From Rhodamnia argentea (lineage: Eukaryota > Streptophyta > Magnoliopsida > Myrtales > Myrtaceae): a DNA stretch of 64,000 nt. Every line of letters begins with the position of its first letter. The stretch's first letter is position 1. The DNA is taken from NCBI RefSeq assembly GCF_020921035.1, contig NC_063158.1, positions 6,492,001 through 6,556,000 of the forward strand, given 5' to 3'. The translations under genes were made by a program, and so were the position numbers. Below the pieces are notes generated by a model. It was given only the letters and a program-made list of their open reading frames with translations. It was not told the origin of the DNA and searched no databases. Of this stretch, positions 36,506-47,987 are shown piece by piece.

Positions 36506-38850
36506 TCAACCATTTCAATTTCTCCTCAACATGGGATCCCGTTCCCCACGGCTCAAGCATTGCCACATATACAGCACTGTCGGTAATTCAATCGCTCTCG
36601 CTCGAGCCCGCGATTGGCTTGTTCTTTACACGCAACATGTGAGCGAACGACATGAACGATGAACAGAAGGTAACGAAAGCTACTCATCGGAGGTAAGCAA
36701 CGACGCGGAGCTTCTTAAATCGGTTCAATAGATTGGATCCCTCTTGAATTGCGTAAGTATGGTTGGTCAATCCGCGAGTGGGAGTAGTCCCCTCAAGAAG
36801 GCGACAAGAACAGATCTAGTGCAAGATTTCCGGGGCCCAGTGACCTCCCTCGACAAAGTACTAGTCTCTCCTTAAATGATCAAACTTTTCTGTTGGGTGT
36901 TAGCCGTGGTACCAATCAATCAAATCAACAATGCCATGCAACAATAAAAAAGAAGAATGGTTTATCTCAAACATAACGATTAGACACAGCCCCCACAAAT
37001 AAAAAGAAAGTCGGGTTTGGATGCTTCCCTTTCGTAACGCTTTGCACTTGTGATTTAGCTGGAAATGTGCTTTTTATCGCCGGCGATGTGGTCAGGGATC
37101 GATCAGAACACGGCGGAACGATTTGGAGTCGAAAACGGGGAGGTATTGCGAAAATGAGGCATCTAATTTGGGAGGGCTTTTGGAATTTGCCCCACATAGA
37201 AGACCTACCGTAACCCTTTGGTAGAGCGATGTGAGATTGTATAGTCAACAAAATGGGAAAAAAAAAATGTTCCGTGCATGAATCTCTCTTTTTTTTTTCC
37301 CTTAAATTAAGTTTTGACCAAAAACAAAGACAATAAAATTAAGTAACCATTAAAATACGTAATTTCATTACTACCTTATTGAGGCGTGCCCTTTGAGAAA
37401 TCATTTAAGGTTGTTGCACGGTTGCAACTAGAAACTAGTTTAGTGAGTAGTCAACACAAAATTTTAATCATTAATTGCCCTGACACAAGCAACGGCTTCT
37501 AAATGTGAACGAATACGTTAAGGCCGGCCATATGAAATAGAGTTGAGCAAAAGGAATATAAAGAGGGAAAAGTTATAATCTATGAGCAGGGGCTCGGAAG
37601 TTGAGCACACATGACAACTTTTAGAGCAGAAATCTATTTGATAACACAACTTCCGGAGTGAAAATTCGTTTGGTTACGCAACTCCATTTTTTTATTTTAT
37701 TTATGGAATATTTTTTTATTTTAGAAGTATTTTTGGAGCAACTTGAAGAAGTAAAAAAATTACTTCTCTCCTATTCATAAGCATAAGTGTTGCCATGCGC
37801 GCCGTAACTTAGGCACATGACTCCTCATCCGACATTTTAGAAAAAAGGAAATATTTCAAATTTCAAAAAAATTCTGAGCAAGTATCAGTTTAAATGTTAA
37901 TAATTGGATAAAAATTGGGAACAAGTATCAGTTTAAATGTAAATAATTGGATATATTATGAAATGATTTACTGTGTTTTACGTTAACTAAAACTCAAAAT
38001 GCGAGCGCAACCAAATTGATAAGAAATGTGTTTGCTTCGGAAAAAATTTAGGAAAATCATTTTTCCCTTTTTGGGTTAGAGAATTTATTTCCCTGACTTT
38101 AGACATTCATTTCCTTTGATCGTAAATGATTTTTCATTGATCGATAATTTTCAGCGAACCGACCGTGCAAAAGTCTAGAAAATTAACTCACGGAGAATTC
38201 TTCACTCGAACAGACGTGCCCGCGTAAAAACCAAAGTTAAGATCTCATCCCAAGGCCAAGTTCTTCGACAAATCTCTAGAATAACTTGACCAAGCAATTT
38301 ATGATTGCGACAATTTGCACATTTCGTGAACATTATCGGATAAAGCGTCGCAAACTAAAGTTTTCCGGAAAGTCATTTGCGACATTGAAGTCGTGATGAT
38401 GATCTGCAACTCCGCCCATGGAGGGCGAAGGGCCCATAAACTGAAAAGGACCGACCAACCTCCTCCTCCCGTCGTGCATCATCCTCTCATCATCGTCTCA
38501 TCATCATCGCCATCATCGACCGTACGGGGGCGTTCTAGATTTTTTTGCATAGACTTCTACGAACCCGTATCGGACATCTGCACTTTTCTCGCTCTTTTCT
38601 TTAATCCCAGGAACAATCCCCAAGCCGCGACGGCATCTGTCGTGTCGGGTTTTCTTTCGAATGAAAACGACGACATGATAATGTATTTTGCTTTTGAAAA
38701 GTACATAAAAGGTATTAAATTTATACCATTCGATTTGAACCTTCTAATTAATCAATTTAATCCTCGATATTTTTTTTATTTTATTAATTAAATTTATTCG
38801 ATTAATTTTGATCGGAAATCTCTAACATAGACGTTAACGTGATTACTTTT
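36506..38850. other. Intergenic, no gene recognised
   Basis: Open frames at 36967-37251 (minus) and 38393-38791 (plus) have no motifs or splice support. The latter begins in a CAT/CGT-rich low-complexity stretch. I see nothing else definable. Confidence 0.5.
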
Positions 38851-38853
38851 TAT

Positions 38854-39390
38854 AAGTTTTAAAAAAAATTTCAGCTTTCAATTATATTTTATCTTTTTTT
38901 TTTTATCATTTTCCTTTTCTTTCCTTTTTTTTCCTTCTCACTCATCGGCAAAGACCCTAGCTGGCCAAAATTAAATGGAAAAAAAAAAAGAAAAAATAAT
39001 AAAATAAAAATAAATGATAAAATACTAATCATTCATAAATTATTAATAAATTATTAAAAATATCCACGTCAACGTCACATGTGCCACGTAGGATGGCTAA
39101 TGTCCACATTAGCAATTTTTGTAAGTTTTAAAAAATAATTTCAGCTTTCAATTATATTTTGTCTTTTTTTATCATTTTCCTTTTCTTTCCTTTTTTTTTT
39201 CCTTCTCACTCATCGGCAAAGACCATAGTTGGCCAAAATTAAATGGAAAAAATAATAATAATAAAAGAAAAATAAATGATAAAATACTAATCATTCATAA
39301 ATTATTAAGAAACTATTAAAAATTTCCACGTCAACGTCGCCTATACCACGTAGGATGGCAGGCGTCCACGTCAAGAATTTTTGATCAAAA
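38854..39390 (+). repeat. Direct tandem duplication, unit of about 270 bp
   Basis: AAGTTTTAAAAAA plus TTTCAGCTTTCAATTATATT starts at 38854 and again at 39123. The poly-pyrimidine tract, ACTCATCGGCAAAGACC, TTGGCCAAAATTAAATGGAA, ACTAATCATTCATAAATTAT and CCACGTAGGATGGC recur in order. The copies differ by scattered substitutions and homopolymer length. It is probably a duplicated transposon interior. Confidence 0.85.
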
Positions 39391-41439
39391 TTTGTCAAAT
39401 GAACTCAATTGACAAAATATTACATCAGTAATTTCTGGCCAAAATTAGTCAAATGAACTCAAACTAGCAAAATATGAAAGTTTGGATTGGTACCATAAAT
39501 TGAAACTTTTTTTGCCTTTTCCCCAATATTTTGCCTTGTGAAGAACGTGATGGTGCGCTTCGATGAGGGTAGGGAAATCGAATGCGGTCACTCCATGTGT
39601 TGTTGCGTGAATGGGACAGAGAGCAGGGAAAGTCCAACATCTGTGGAAACCTTAATTTTCAATTGCCGAGAAAGCATGGTGAGGAAATACGACGGCCTTC
39701 ATACGCCGGACGCGGAAAGGTGAGCGACAACGTTGATGACTGTGGGAACGTTTATCTTTTGTTTTTTTTTTTTTTGGGGGAACTGAAAATCGTGACCACA
39801 GTATTAATTTCGTGATTCGATTAATCCTCATGGACACACGCAAACCGCCTAATCCATCGTATATCGAGCAAGGCTTCAGTCATAGGGTGGCGGACGTGGC
39901 TCCCAAGATTAATATGAGTGGATGACGTTGCGATTTGAATACACAACCCGTTACATTCAAACCAAGCGTTTCATCGTTCCGTTGAACTTTTGGGAGTTTG
40001 AAGGTGGTTATTGAAGTAGATCGGTTCATTTTCCATTAGAATATTCAAATTCATTTGTTTTTGGTCTATAAATAGAACATTTAGAAAAGAAATTAGACGA
40101 GCGGTTGACTAAAATATTAGGAAAACCTCGGTTCGCTTTACATAATTGATAAGTACGGGATGATTGTGTTTTTTTTTTTCCTTTTTTCGGTCATGAGTTG
40201 ATTTTTTTAATAGAGAAATTATTAAGTCAACTGAGCATCAATTCGAACAAGGAAATATTAAAGAGTGAGAAGTTTGTGAGAGCCGGCGCGAAAAAAAAAA
40301 AACATGATTAGCCAATTAAGATACCTAATTATGTCATGGTCAAGAAGAGGCACATCGTTATATGCTCGTGCCAATTCATTCACACCGTGGATTAAAGAGT
40401 TTTAACGCACATTGAAGCGGCCAGGTTCATTGAATTCTAATAGGATAAAGCATAGAAGGGAAGCTACATTATACATGACTTTACATAATTATCTAAGATA
40501 ATTGCAGAATTAGTCCTCATCATTCCAGTCGGTCGATCAAGCCTTAACGTTTCATTTTTGATCGACTAAATAAGTGTTTAAATGTTTTGGTCAACGATTA
40601 ATCGCATTCGTTGAATTTCTATTCAGTTAATTAGATCCTTCACGTATGGAAAATATGCCATCATTTACTAAGCAAACCCTCGTTTTTTTTTTTCTCGCGC
40701 AATGTCAAAGGTGATTCTCCTCGATCTTCCTCCATTTCCCTCAAGAACATGCGGCAACGAGACTTTCTCGACAATGAGACGGCATATTTGAGAGGATCGG
40801 AAGTGAAATTTTGGTTTTTATATGTCGATTGCATGGTTAAGGTTTGCTTAATTGGAGATTTTGGGATTGGTTTGGAAGTCTCGAAGGGGAAGTCAATCTC
40901 GAACGAAGTTGTTTTTGGGTAGAGGGAGTTGTACCATTTGCCACTAGATGCACAGTTGCACCAGGAAAAGACCACGTAATATTTTCGATATCAAGCGCCT
41001 ATTGAGGCAATGCCAAGACTTAATCGTACATTTTTTTCATATGTCAATGACTTGATTAACTGGTTATTACTGACGACATAATTGACCACAATTAAAACAT
41101 TAAAGACTCAATCGAGGGATGGTTCAAATTTTAAAAGTAGACTGCGTACCTGTATCCTCTACATTTACGTGGTCATCTTTTCTTAGTTTGCTTTAGGCTT
41201 TACATGAAGAGAAAACGGTAGCTAGCTCCTAGACAACATGGTACGTATCGAGGGACGCGTACCACCTTAAGACGGCAAGGGATAATCAATGGGGGAAAAC
41301 AGCGTGATTCTCGTGAGGATGAATCACTTGTCGGAAACGGAAAAAACAAGAATGTGAGTAACGGGAAAAACGGAGGAAGGGGATTTTTGTATTCAAGCCC
41401 TAGAACAACCCAAAAATTTAGGCGTCACACGATATTTGT
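39391..41439. other. Intergenic, no gene recognised
   Basis: AT-rich DNA with short open frames only. I see no motif, RNA gene or clear repeat boundary. Confidence 0.5.
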
Positions 41440-41520
41440 ACTCCATCTATTTCGTGAGAAATAAACGATTTAAAAATTATTTTTTTTAAATGATTCGTTT
41501 GTCGCGAAACGAATAGAGCC
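41440..41520. mobile_element. Internally deleted MITE, nearly pure palindrome
   Basis: The left ACTCCATCTATTTCGTGAGA then AATAAACGATTT pairs with the right AAATGATTCGTTTGTCGCGA then AACGAATAGAGC. Only about ten bases of spacer remain, so the element is essentially its two terminal repeats. Confidence 0.5.
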
Positions 41521-41865
41521 AAAGACATGGCATGGTCCATGGCCAACATGCTCATCTTGGTCACAGAATAGATCACATGAGTTTCCTACCTTTGTGCTAG
41601 AAATTATCTCATGCAATAATGATGACACCATCTTACTAGCTTGCAGTGGATGTAACAACATAATTATTGAAAATAAGAGCATTTGATCAGTGTTTATTTC
41701 ACCAATTACAGGCCAGAATTAACATTTATAGCTCCATGAAGGAAGGAAACACAAATACCTCCAGCAAGAATTGGTGGGATAATCAGAGAACAAGCAGGAT
41801 TATAGAATATCATAATACCTATTTTCTGTCGAGATACGCGTGTGAATTATGTTATAGAAATCCAC

Positions 41866-42150
41866 ATTGAAGAATTGATGTAACGTTAAGCAGTTAATAT
41901 ATCATAATCGGCTCATAATTCATTGGTTTAAACTTTTGAGTGATGTGAGTTCAATTAGATATGTTGACGGGGCCGGACTTGAGCTCCCTCTTGGATTTCT
42001 CCCCAGGTGAAAGTATTGAATTTTTGTTGCGCACTCCCATAGTTGCTTGATTGATTGGTGGCTTACTCCCAAAATCTATCCAATTAGATATGTTGACTTA
42101 GGCTTTTTTTTGGAAATTTTTCCAAGTGAAGGTATTGGACTTCTATCTCG
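41866..42150 (+). repeat. LTR-like dispersed repeat, copy 1
   Basis: The order TCCACATTGAAGAATTGATG, GCAGTTAATATATCATAATC, CATTGGTTTAAACTTTTGAG, AATTAGATATGTTGACGG and CTCCCTCTTGGATTTCTCC matches 54450-54690 in the same orientation. The AATTAGATATGTTGAC word occurs twice here (near 41955 and 42081), so part is internally duplicated. It is similar to common dicot LTR or solo-LTR fragments. Confidence 0.6.
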
Positions 42151-42734
42151 CCCTTTTCTCCACGGAAATAAGAGCATGATATTGGGTTTAGGATCTTGAT
42201 TTTGTTAGTCGTTCTGATGAGTAGTTGTTTCCCATCCGAGATTAACTTCTTCTTCTTCTTTTTTCGATTAATGGTCTTTGATTCCAAATTTCGTAAGTTA
42301 ATAAATTGCATAGAGTCGACAGGCCAAAGTACCGCATCGTTCGCCAACCTTAGTGCTTCAAACTACGATTTTTATTAACAGTACATCAGAAACGTCGGAT
42401 GAGGGATTTCATTCGTTGTTAATTTAAAACTTTTATTATCCATTTCTTTCCGTAATCACCAAATCAAGGTGAATAATTCAATTTGACAATCCTCTCCAGT
42501 ACGGCAGGAATCAACCCCACACTCCCCAATTCTCAATTGATTAGATTCCCAAGCGTGCTTCCTCAGTGAGAACACTAACGTATCCACATTATTTACTGTT
42601 TTAGGTCAGACAAAAGCTGTCAGGACAGAAACCAATGAACCTGGGCCCCAACAGAATAACAAGAAAGAAAGAAAAGGCCAAAACAGAAAAGAGAAAAAAA
42701 AAAATAATGGAGACAAAGCTCCAATGGTGACGCA

Positions 42735-43020
42735 AGCATGACGGGGGATCTGACGTCAGCGCCAGCATCGACGTCGAATGCGACCAGAGGTCTAGAACTA
42801 GGTGACCCCCACCTCCCCGAGAGACGTCCCGCCTTCGGGCGTACAATAATTCTAACTCCCACATGCAATTGCAAAATCCCGCCCATCACCATCGTCGTCG
42901 TCATCATCAGTCACTCCAATTTAAAGCTCCCGCACTAGGAAACGAACACCACCTCTCCAATCGCCTGTCTCTCTCTCTCTCTCTAAAATTTATTCAGACT
43001 GCTGTCCAGATTTTTTTTTT
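42735..43020 (+). promoter_or_regulatory. Promoter-like block with bZIP sites and no gene behind it
   Basis: A perfect palindromic TGACGTCA lies at 42751-42758, with further ACGTC cores near 42770 and 42824. A TTTAAA near 42920 is followed by a C/T-rich leader-like stretch with a (CT)n run (42970-42985). These are the parts of a plant core promoter, yet no convincing reading frame or splice pattern follows before the UGT promoter at 43.68 kb. It may be a duplicated or decayed promoter, or a distal UGT enhancer. Confidence 0.35.
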
Positions 43021-43678
43021 CCCTTTTTGTCGGGAGCGAAGTGGCGAAAAGCTTTTTCGAGCATCCGATTAATCCCGAATCGTGAAACCCGTTTGTTCCA
43101 TCAGTTCATTATAAGAGAATTGATTATATAACAGTATGTTAGAGTTGACGGCAGGATTAACCATCTGCTTTGTGGACTATAAGAAATAAATAACAATTAA
43201 TTAATACTTATTAAGGGATTCACTCATCGATTCCATCAGTTTATTATAAGAAAATTGATTATGCATCGGTCTATGGGGGTGACCGTAGGATGAACCGTCT
43301 ACTTCTTGGTCTATGAAAAGAAAAATAAAAATTAATTAAAAATTTGTCGTGGAGTCCACTCATTCAAAAACTTATGGTCTATAAGTTACTAGTCCGTGGG
43401 GTGATTATAGGATATTCGTGGGCTATAAAAAAAATAAGGAAAATGCTTTCATGTGAGTCTGACAAGATTGTCGCTTATTTACGCCGTGTGTTTTGCATAA
43501 ACAATATGCATAGGAAAGGAAATAAGCTAATCTAAACCAAAGAAATTACCCGTCTTTGGAAATCACGAAATATCGAATAATATCCGTAATATACAAAAAT
43601 ATCTAAGAAAATCTATCACGGTTATTCAAAAGAAAAAGCCTAATAAGAACCGAGTTTGAATTTTCCTCTCGGCTTTGC

Positions 43679-43685
43679 TATAAAA
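43679..43685 (+). promoter_or_regulatory. TATA box of the first UGT gene
   Basis: TATAAAA lies 148 bases upstream of the chosen start codon. Its place inside the longer open frame (which begins with TTG at 43656) argues that translation starts at the downstream ATG at 43833. The leader near 43745-43790 shares words with that of the third copy (GAATTGGACAACCA, AGAAAG). Confidence 0.75.
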
Positions 43686-43832
43686 CTCACGCACAGAGAG
43701 CCAGGGAAACAGACCACAACCACCACCACCACGACAAAGCCGCGAGCGAATTGGACAACCAAGAAAGTAACTATTCAAAGCCCCTCTCCTCGCTTTCTAT
43801 CTAATCCTCTCCTCTTCATCAATCGTCAAACC

Positions 43833-45260
43833 ATGGAACCACCCTCGGCCACGCCCCACATAGCCATCGTGCCGACGCCGGGCATGGGCCATCTCATCCC
43901 TCTCGCCGAGTTCGCCAAGGGCCTCGTCCGCCGCCACAGCTTCGCCGTCACCTTCCTCGTCCCCAACGACGGCTCCCCGTCCAAGGCCCAGAGGTCCCTC
44001 CTCGACTCCCTCTCCCCCTCCATCACCTACGCCTTCCTGCCTCCCGTCGGCTTCGACGACCTCCCCGCCGACACCACCCGCATGGAGACCATCATCTCCC
44101 TCACCCTGGCCCGCTCCCTCCCCTCCCTCCGAGACGAGCTTCGGAGGCTGTCGGAGTCCACGAGGCTCGTCGCCCTCGTCGCCGACCTTTTCGGCACCGA
44201 CGCCTTCGACGTGGCCAAGGAGTTCGACGTCGCCCCTTACATTTTGTTCCCCTCCACGTCCATGTGCCTGTCGCTCTTCTTTCACTTGCCGACTCTGGAT
44301 GAAGAGGTCTCTTGCGAGTACAGGGACCTGCCCGAGCCGGTGACGATACCCGGTTGCTGCGTACCCGTCCACGGGAAGGACCTGCTCGACCCGGTCCAGG
44401 ACCGCCGCAACGACGCCTACAAGTGGGTTCTCCACCACGCGAGGCGGTACAGGCTGGCCGAGGGGATCCTTCTCAATAGCTTCGAGGAGCTCGAGCCAGG
44501 GGCGATCGAGTACCTGAAACGGGAACAGCCCGGGAAGCCGCCGGTCTACCCGGTGGGGCCGCTGGTGAACATGGAGCAGAGCAGCAAGTCCGACGGCTCG
44601 GACTGTCTAAAGTGGTTGGACGAACAGCCCAACGGTTCGGTCCTGTACGTGTCGTTCGGGAGCGGTGGGACCCTGTCGCACGACCAGATTCGGGAGCTGG
44701 CTCTGGGATTAGAGATGAGCGAGCATAGGTTCTTGTGGGTGGTGAGGACCCCCAACGACAAAGCGGCCAATGCCACCTACTTCAGCGTGTACAGCCAAAA
44801 CGAGCCGCTCCAGTTTCTGCCCCAAGGCTTCCTCGAGAGGACCAAAGGCAGGGGCTTGGTGGTGCCGTCGTGGGCCCCGCAGGCCCAGGTCCTGGCCCAC
44901 AGCTCGACCGGCGGGTTCCTCACCCACTGCGGGTGGAACTCGGTCCTCGAGGGCGTGGTCAACGGCGTGCCGTTCGTCGTCTGGCCGCTCTACGCCGAGC
45001 AGAGGATGAACGCGCTCATGCTGACCCAAGACATCAAGGTGGCGCTGAGGCCGCGGGCCGACCAGGAGACCGGCCTTGTGGGGTGGGACGAGATCGCGGG
45101 GGTGGTGAAGGGCCTGATGGAGGGCGAGGAAGGGAAGAAGATTCGGAACCGGATGAAGGACCTCAAGGACGCGGCGGCCAAGGTGCTCGGCGAGGACGGG
45201 TCCTCATCGAGGGCGCTCTCGGAGTTAGCCCTCAAATGGAAGGCCAAACTTGTAAACTAA
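43833..45260 (+). CDS. UDP-glycosyltransferase, UGT72B-type (hydroquinone glucosyltransferase-like)
   Basis: Family 1 UDP-sugar glycosyltransferase, 475 aa, single exon. UGT72B enzymes move glucose from UDP-glucose to phenolic hydroxyls such as hydroquinone (arbutin), monolignols or chlorophenols in the cytosol; the real substrate cannot be read from sequence. The start ACCATGG at 43833 follows a TATA box and gives MEPPSATPHIAIVPTPGMGH. Catalytic His20 (GMGH) and its partner Asp118 (VADLFGTDAF) are present. The 44-residue PSPG box runs from W347 to Q390, with HCGWNS at 365-370 and the final Gln usual for UDP-glucose users. VYPVGPLV, CLKWLD and YVSFGSGGTLS typify UGT72. The gene is GC-rich with C/G third positions, unlike its surroundings, and this creates long antisense frames. 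It heads a same-strand cluster of three copies. Confidence 0.93.
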   Translation: MEPPSATPHIAIVPTPGMGHLIPLAEFAKGLVRRHSFAVTFLVPNDGSPSKAQRSLLDSLSPSITYAFLPPVGFDDLPADTTRMETIISLTLARSLPSLRDELRRLSESTRLVALVADLFGTDAFDVAKEFDVAPYILFPSTSMCLSLFFHLPTLDEEVSCEYRDLPEPVTIPGCCVPVHGKDLLDPVQDRRNDAYKWVLHHARRYRLAEGILLNSFEELEPGAIEYLKREQPGKPPVYPVGPLVNMEQSSKSDGSDCLKWLDEQPNGSVLYVSFGSGGTLSHDQIRELALGLEMSEHRFLWVVRTPNDKAANATYFSVYSQNEPLQFLPQGFLERTKGRGLVVPSWAPQAQVLAHSSTGGFLTHCGWNSVLEGVVNGVPFVVWPLYAEQRMNALMLTQDIKVALRPRADQETGLVGWDEIAGVVKGLMEGEEGKKIRNRMKDLKDAAAKVLGEDGSSSRALSELALKWKAKLVN

Positions 45261-46420
45261 CCTCACCCGAAACGTATCGAATCGCATCGCACCATACAAT
45301 AACTTTTCCTTTCCTTTCCTTTCCTTGTCTATATTCACCCACTCGATCCTAGTATCTCCTGTCTAATGTCGTCATCAATGGAGCTGGTTCCTCTGTCTTT
45401 TGCTTGTTTCCTTCCTCCTCCGTCCCAAGTCCGGTCCACGTGCATGGGGTCGCCCACTGCCATTTTCCTCACCTATTTATATGTACTCAGCAATTCCATT
45501 TTTGTTTCGCCAGTCGTGAATCGAATTTACTCCGATGTAATCCGCGGCAGGTGAAAGGGGACAACGGTCAAAGACAGTGGCGTGTGTGGAGCCAACCTTT
45601 TTTCTTGTAGCCAATGACATGAGCCGTGGAAGTTGGGGAACCATTCACACATCACTACGAAATGATTTCTTGATGAGCCTCACCGTCTGAGGATTAGGTA
45701 GCTGTGCATTGAGATTCCCAATTTTCCCTTTTTCTCAACTAATATTGGGAAAAGTGCGGGAAACGATGGGGGCATAAAGTAAGCATGAGCAAAAAGAACT
45801 GATTGTCTTGACCGATTTGATTTGATTTGATTTTCGGGGGTGCCGGTCAGGTTCCCGATTTCATAAAAACGGAATTGGTAATTGTCGATCCGGTTCCCGA
45901 TTCGACCACCTGGACTGGATTGACAGTTTGTTTTAGTTTTAATTTTAATTTTAAAAATATTTGAAAAAATTCATTTAAACTCTTGAATTATTAGGAGTGT
46001 TTCTACAAATTTTAAATGTGAATATGTGTTTCAAGCACATGCGACCGGTTTCATCGACCTCCCGGGAATCGGACTGGACCGATTCCAAGGATCATCGATC
46101 TGGTCCCCGGTTTCGAAAATTAGGAACAGGTCCTGGTCGGCCCGATTTCCAGTTTTGAGGTGGGATCGGACCGAATCGGGAACCGATCACCAAGCATAAA
46201 GGATGCGCCGGAGAGTTTTCAATTATATTGAATTGACAATTGGGGGATAAGGGAGTGAATGGTTGTGGGAGAAAGTGGCGGGTGATCCGGGTGGGATTTC
46301 CAAGGGGTGGGCCTCTAGAAAACCTATTTATCCTTATTTGAATCGCTTTCACAAACAAAAACTTGTCGTTTGGACGGTGCGACATATCTAGCACTTGTGC
46401 TAATGCTCACCAGGGAAATC
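45261..46420 (+). repeat. Duplicated 3' flank of UGT copy 1
   Basis: About 0.7 kb of non-transposon sequence here matches the region after the pseudogene (51789-52930) and, more weakly, the one after copy 3. Shared words include GTAGCCAATGACATGAGCCG, CATAAAGGATG, GGTGGGCCTCTA and ATCGCTTTCACAAA. It defines the tandem duplication unit and is interrupted by a hAT-like insertion. Confidence 0.8.
45780..46193. mobile_element. hAT-like insertion (414 bp) with perfect 8 bp target duplication
   Basis: GCATAAAG occurs at 45772-45779 and 46194-46201. The paralogous flanks after the pseudogene (GGGGCACAAAGGATG, near 52720) and after copy 3 (GGGGCATAAAGGATG, near 60880) show the site without an insert. 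Ends TAAGCATGAGC and, reverse-complemented, TTGGTGATCGG resemble those of the element at 9321-10129. There is no transposase. It is non-autonomous and younger than the UGT duplication. Confidence 0.85.
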
Positions 46421-46593
46421 TGATGGCAAAAGGTTTTGCCGGTATGTCCCAAAATTAATTTGCCAACACCGAGGTGTGGAAAAGATTAGCTCTGCCTGAG
46501 AGAGATTCAGGTACTGGGCTTACTTAGTAACTATTGGCGAAAGGTATGGATGTACTAGAACCTTACTCGGTGGGGAATTGGGCTAAAAAATTA

Positions 46594-46832
46594 GGGTCCG
46601 TTTGTTTGAAGAAAAACTATTTTCGGGAAATTGTGGACGGCGGAGAACAAATTGATCGAAAGAAGATGTTTCACATGGGCCGAAAATAGCAAATTTAGAT
46701 TTGGGGAAAATGACTCCCCTTCTGGCAAGAAGAAATCACTTTCCATAAGTCGCCAAACAAATGAAAACTAACCATTTTTTCTTAAAAAGGTATTTTTATT
46801 TATCATGAACTTTTCAGTGAAACAAACACACC
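46594..46832. mobile_element. MITE of the CCGTTTGTTTC family
   Basis: The left GGTCCGTTTGTTTGAAGAAA and the right TTTTCAGTGAAACAAACACA, when reverse-complemented, have matching ends (TGTTTGTTTCACTGAAAA). The interior is AT-rich and non-coding. Confidence 0.55.
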
Positions 46833-47481
46833 ATAATAGTCTGTAATCAACTACTCTTTCTCTTTTTCTTCCTTACTATTATTAGTCTACCTAGTTTAGA
46901 ACCAAACTTACAAGCCAGAGCATCATAGCATGCGATTCATAATCTAGCCGTCATATATAGTATTAGGATTTTCTTATGAAGATCTGAACAGCAGACGCAA
47001 TATCATATTTAAAAGATACGCGTGTCTTTATTTTTCACAATGTGGACATGATAAAATTATTCTGATGTTTTACTCTTTTATAGATGAAATTTTAACCAAA
47101 ACTTAGTCGACATCACACGACTTAATTTTTGCCTTTTTATCAAGTTGAAAGGAAACCCATCACTCCATTGCAAGTGAGATTGGCTATAACTTTGTCGATC
47201 AATATGAGATTCGCATATGCCACTAGAATAGCAATCATGAAATTTCTCTCTCGATAAGGCAAACTTCTAGAGAAAATCATGTCATTTTACCGTTCAAACA
47301 GATAATTAACTAGCTGACTATATCATGCATGTTTTAGTATCATGACAATCTCCCCTTAAGACCATTGGCTGTGTCGAAGAACCAAACCAGCCGGTCCTAA
47401 CTCTTTTCGAGTTCCTGAACTGGAAAACGAACTAGAGCCGTTGCATAGAACCTGACCCGGTTAGGCTAATTGACGGGCCGA

Positions 47482-47826
47482 ATGGATGCTTACCCTAATG
47501 GTGGAAGCTATTTTGATGCTTCAAACTTTCATTATCTAACTATGCTAATCCTAAATCGGCCACAACCCTACAAAGACGCAAAACCATACAGTTTCTTAGA
47601 ATACATGTCACGTCGATCTTTAATGATGTTTGCACAGAAGATTAAGAAAATGGGTAATTACCCTGAACTACATCAGCACTTATACGACTGCATAGACATG
47701 TCAAAACTGATTAGTCGTCCCTCATTAAATGATATTGAAAGATTTGACTGCGTAATGGCGTGCGTGAGTTCCACGTTGCATGCCTCTCGTGAGGAACAGA
47801 AACGAATCTTAGTCTATCTCATATGA
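47482..47826 (+). CDS. Orphan ORF of 114 aa, unidentified; coding-like
   Basis: The open frame extends upstream to a TTG at 47470, but the first ATG is at 47482 (MDAYPNGGSYFDASNF onward). Unlike other intergenic frames it is free of low complexity, balanced in composition and rich in Tyr, Met and Cys, with several aromatic clusters. The spacing of YP near the start, PYK in the middle, an Arg-rich helix (SRRSLMMFAQKIKK) and a final DIERFDCVMACVSS loosely recalls the C-terminal part of DUF429/predicted RNase H-fold nucleases (YP...YK...R...D.xDA..CA). That comparison is from memory and weak. No intron, TATA or TE ends were identified around it. It could be a fragment of a larger decayed or transferred gene; whether it is expressed is unknown. 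Confidence 0.35.
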   Translation: MDAYPNGGSYFDASNFHYLTMLILNRPQPYKDAKPYSFLEYMSRRSLMMFAQKIKKMGNYPELHQHLYDCIDMSKLISRPSLNDIERFDCVMACVSSTLHASREEQKRILVYLI

Positions 47827-47855
47827 TCCTTTTCCGCTCCTCCTTGACCACATCA

Positions 47856-47987
47856 ATGGAGTTTGGTAATCTCTCTTTCTTTTGGCCAAGTGAATGGATA
47901 CATGCTAAATCGCTTCTTAGCTACTATTTTAATCATGAATTTGATCTAATTGATCCTGAAGTAGAGAGGCCTATCCTAAAAAGATAA
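47856..47987 (+). CDS. Short ORF of 43 aa after the orphan ORF
   Basis: MEFGNLSFFWPSEWIHAKSL opens a 43-codon frame 30 bases after the stop of the 114 aa ORF, in a different frame. It also looks protein-like (aromatic and acidic residues, no low complexity), so the two may be pieces of one broken gene. I do not recognise it. Confidence 0.2.
   Translation: MEFGNLSFFWPSEWIHAKSLLSYYFNHEFDLIDPEVERPILKR

Noticed and set aside
43797..44438. Long antisense ORF (213 codons) opposite UGT copy 1
   Set aside because: It follows from the strong G/C third-position bias of the real gene; repetitive Gly/Glu/Val content and no motif.
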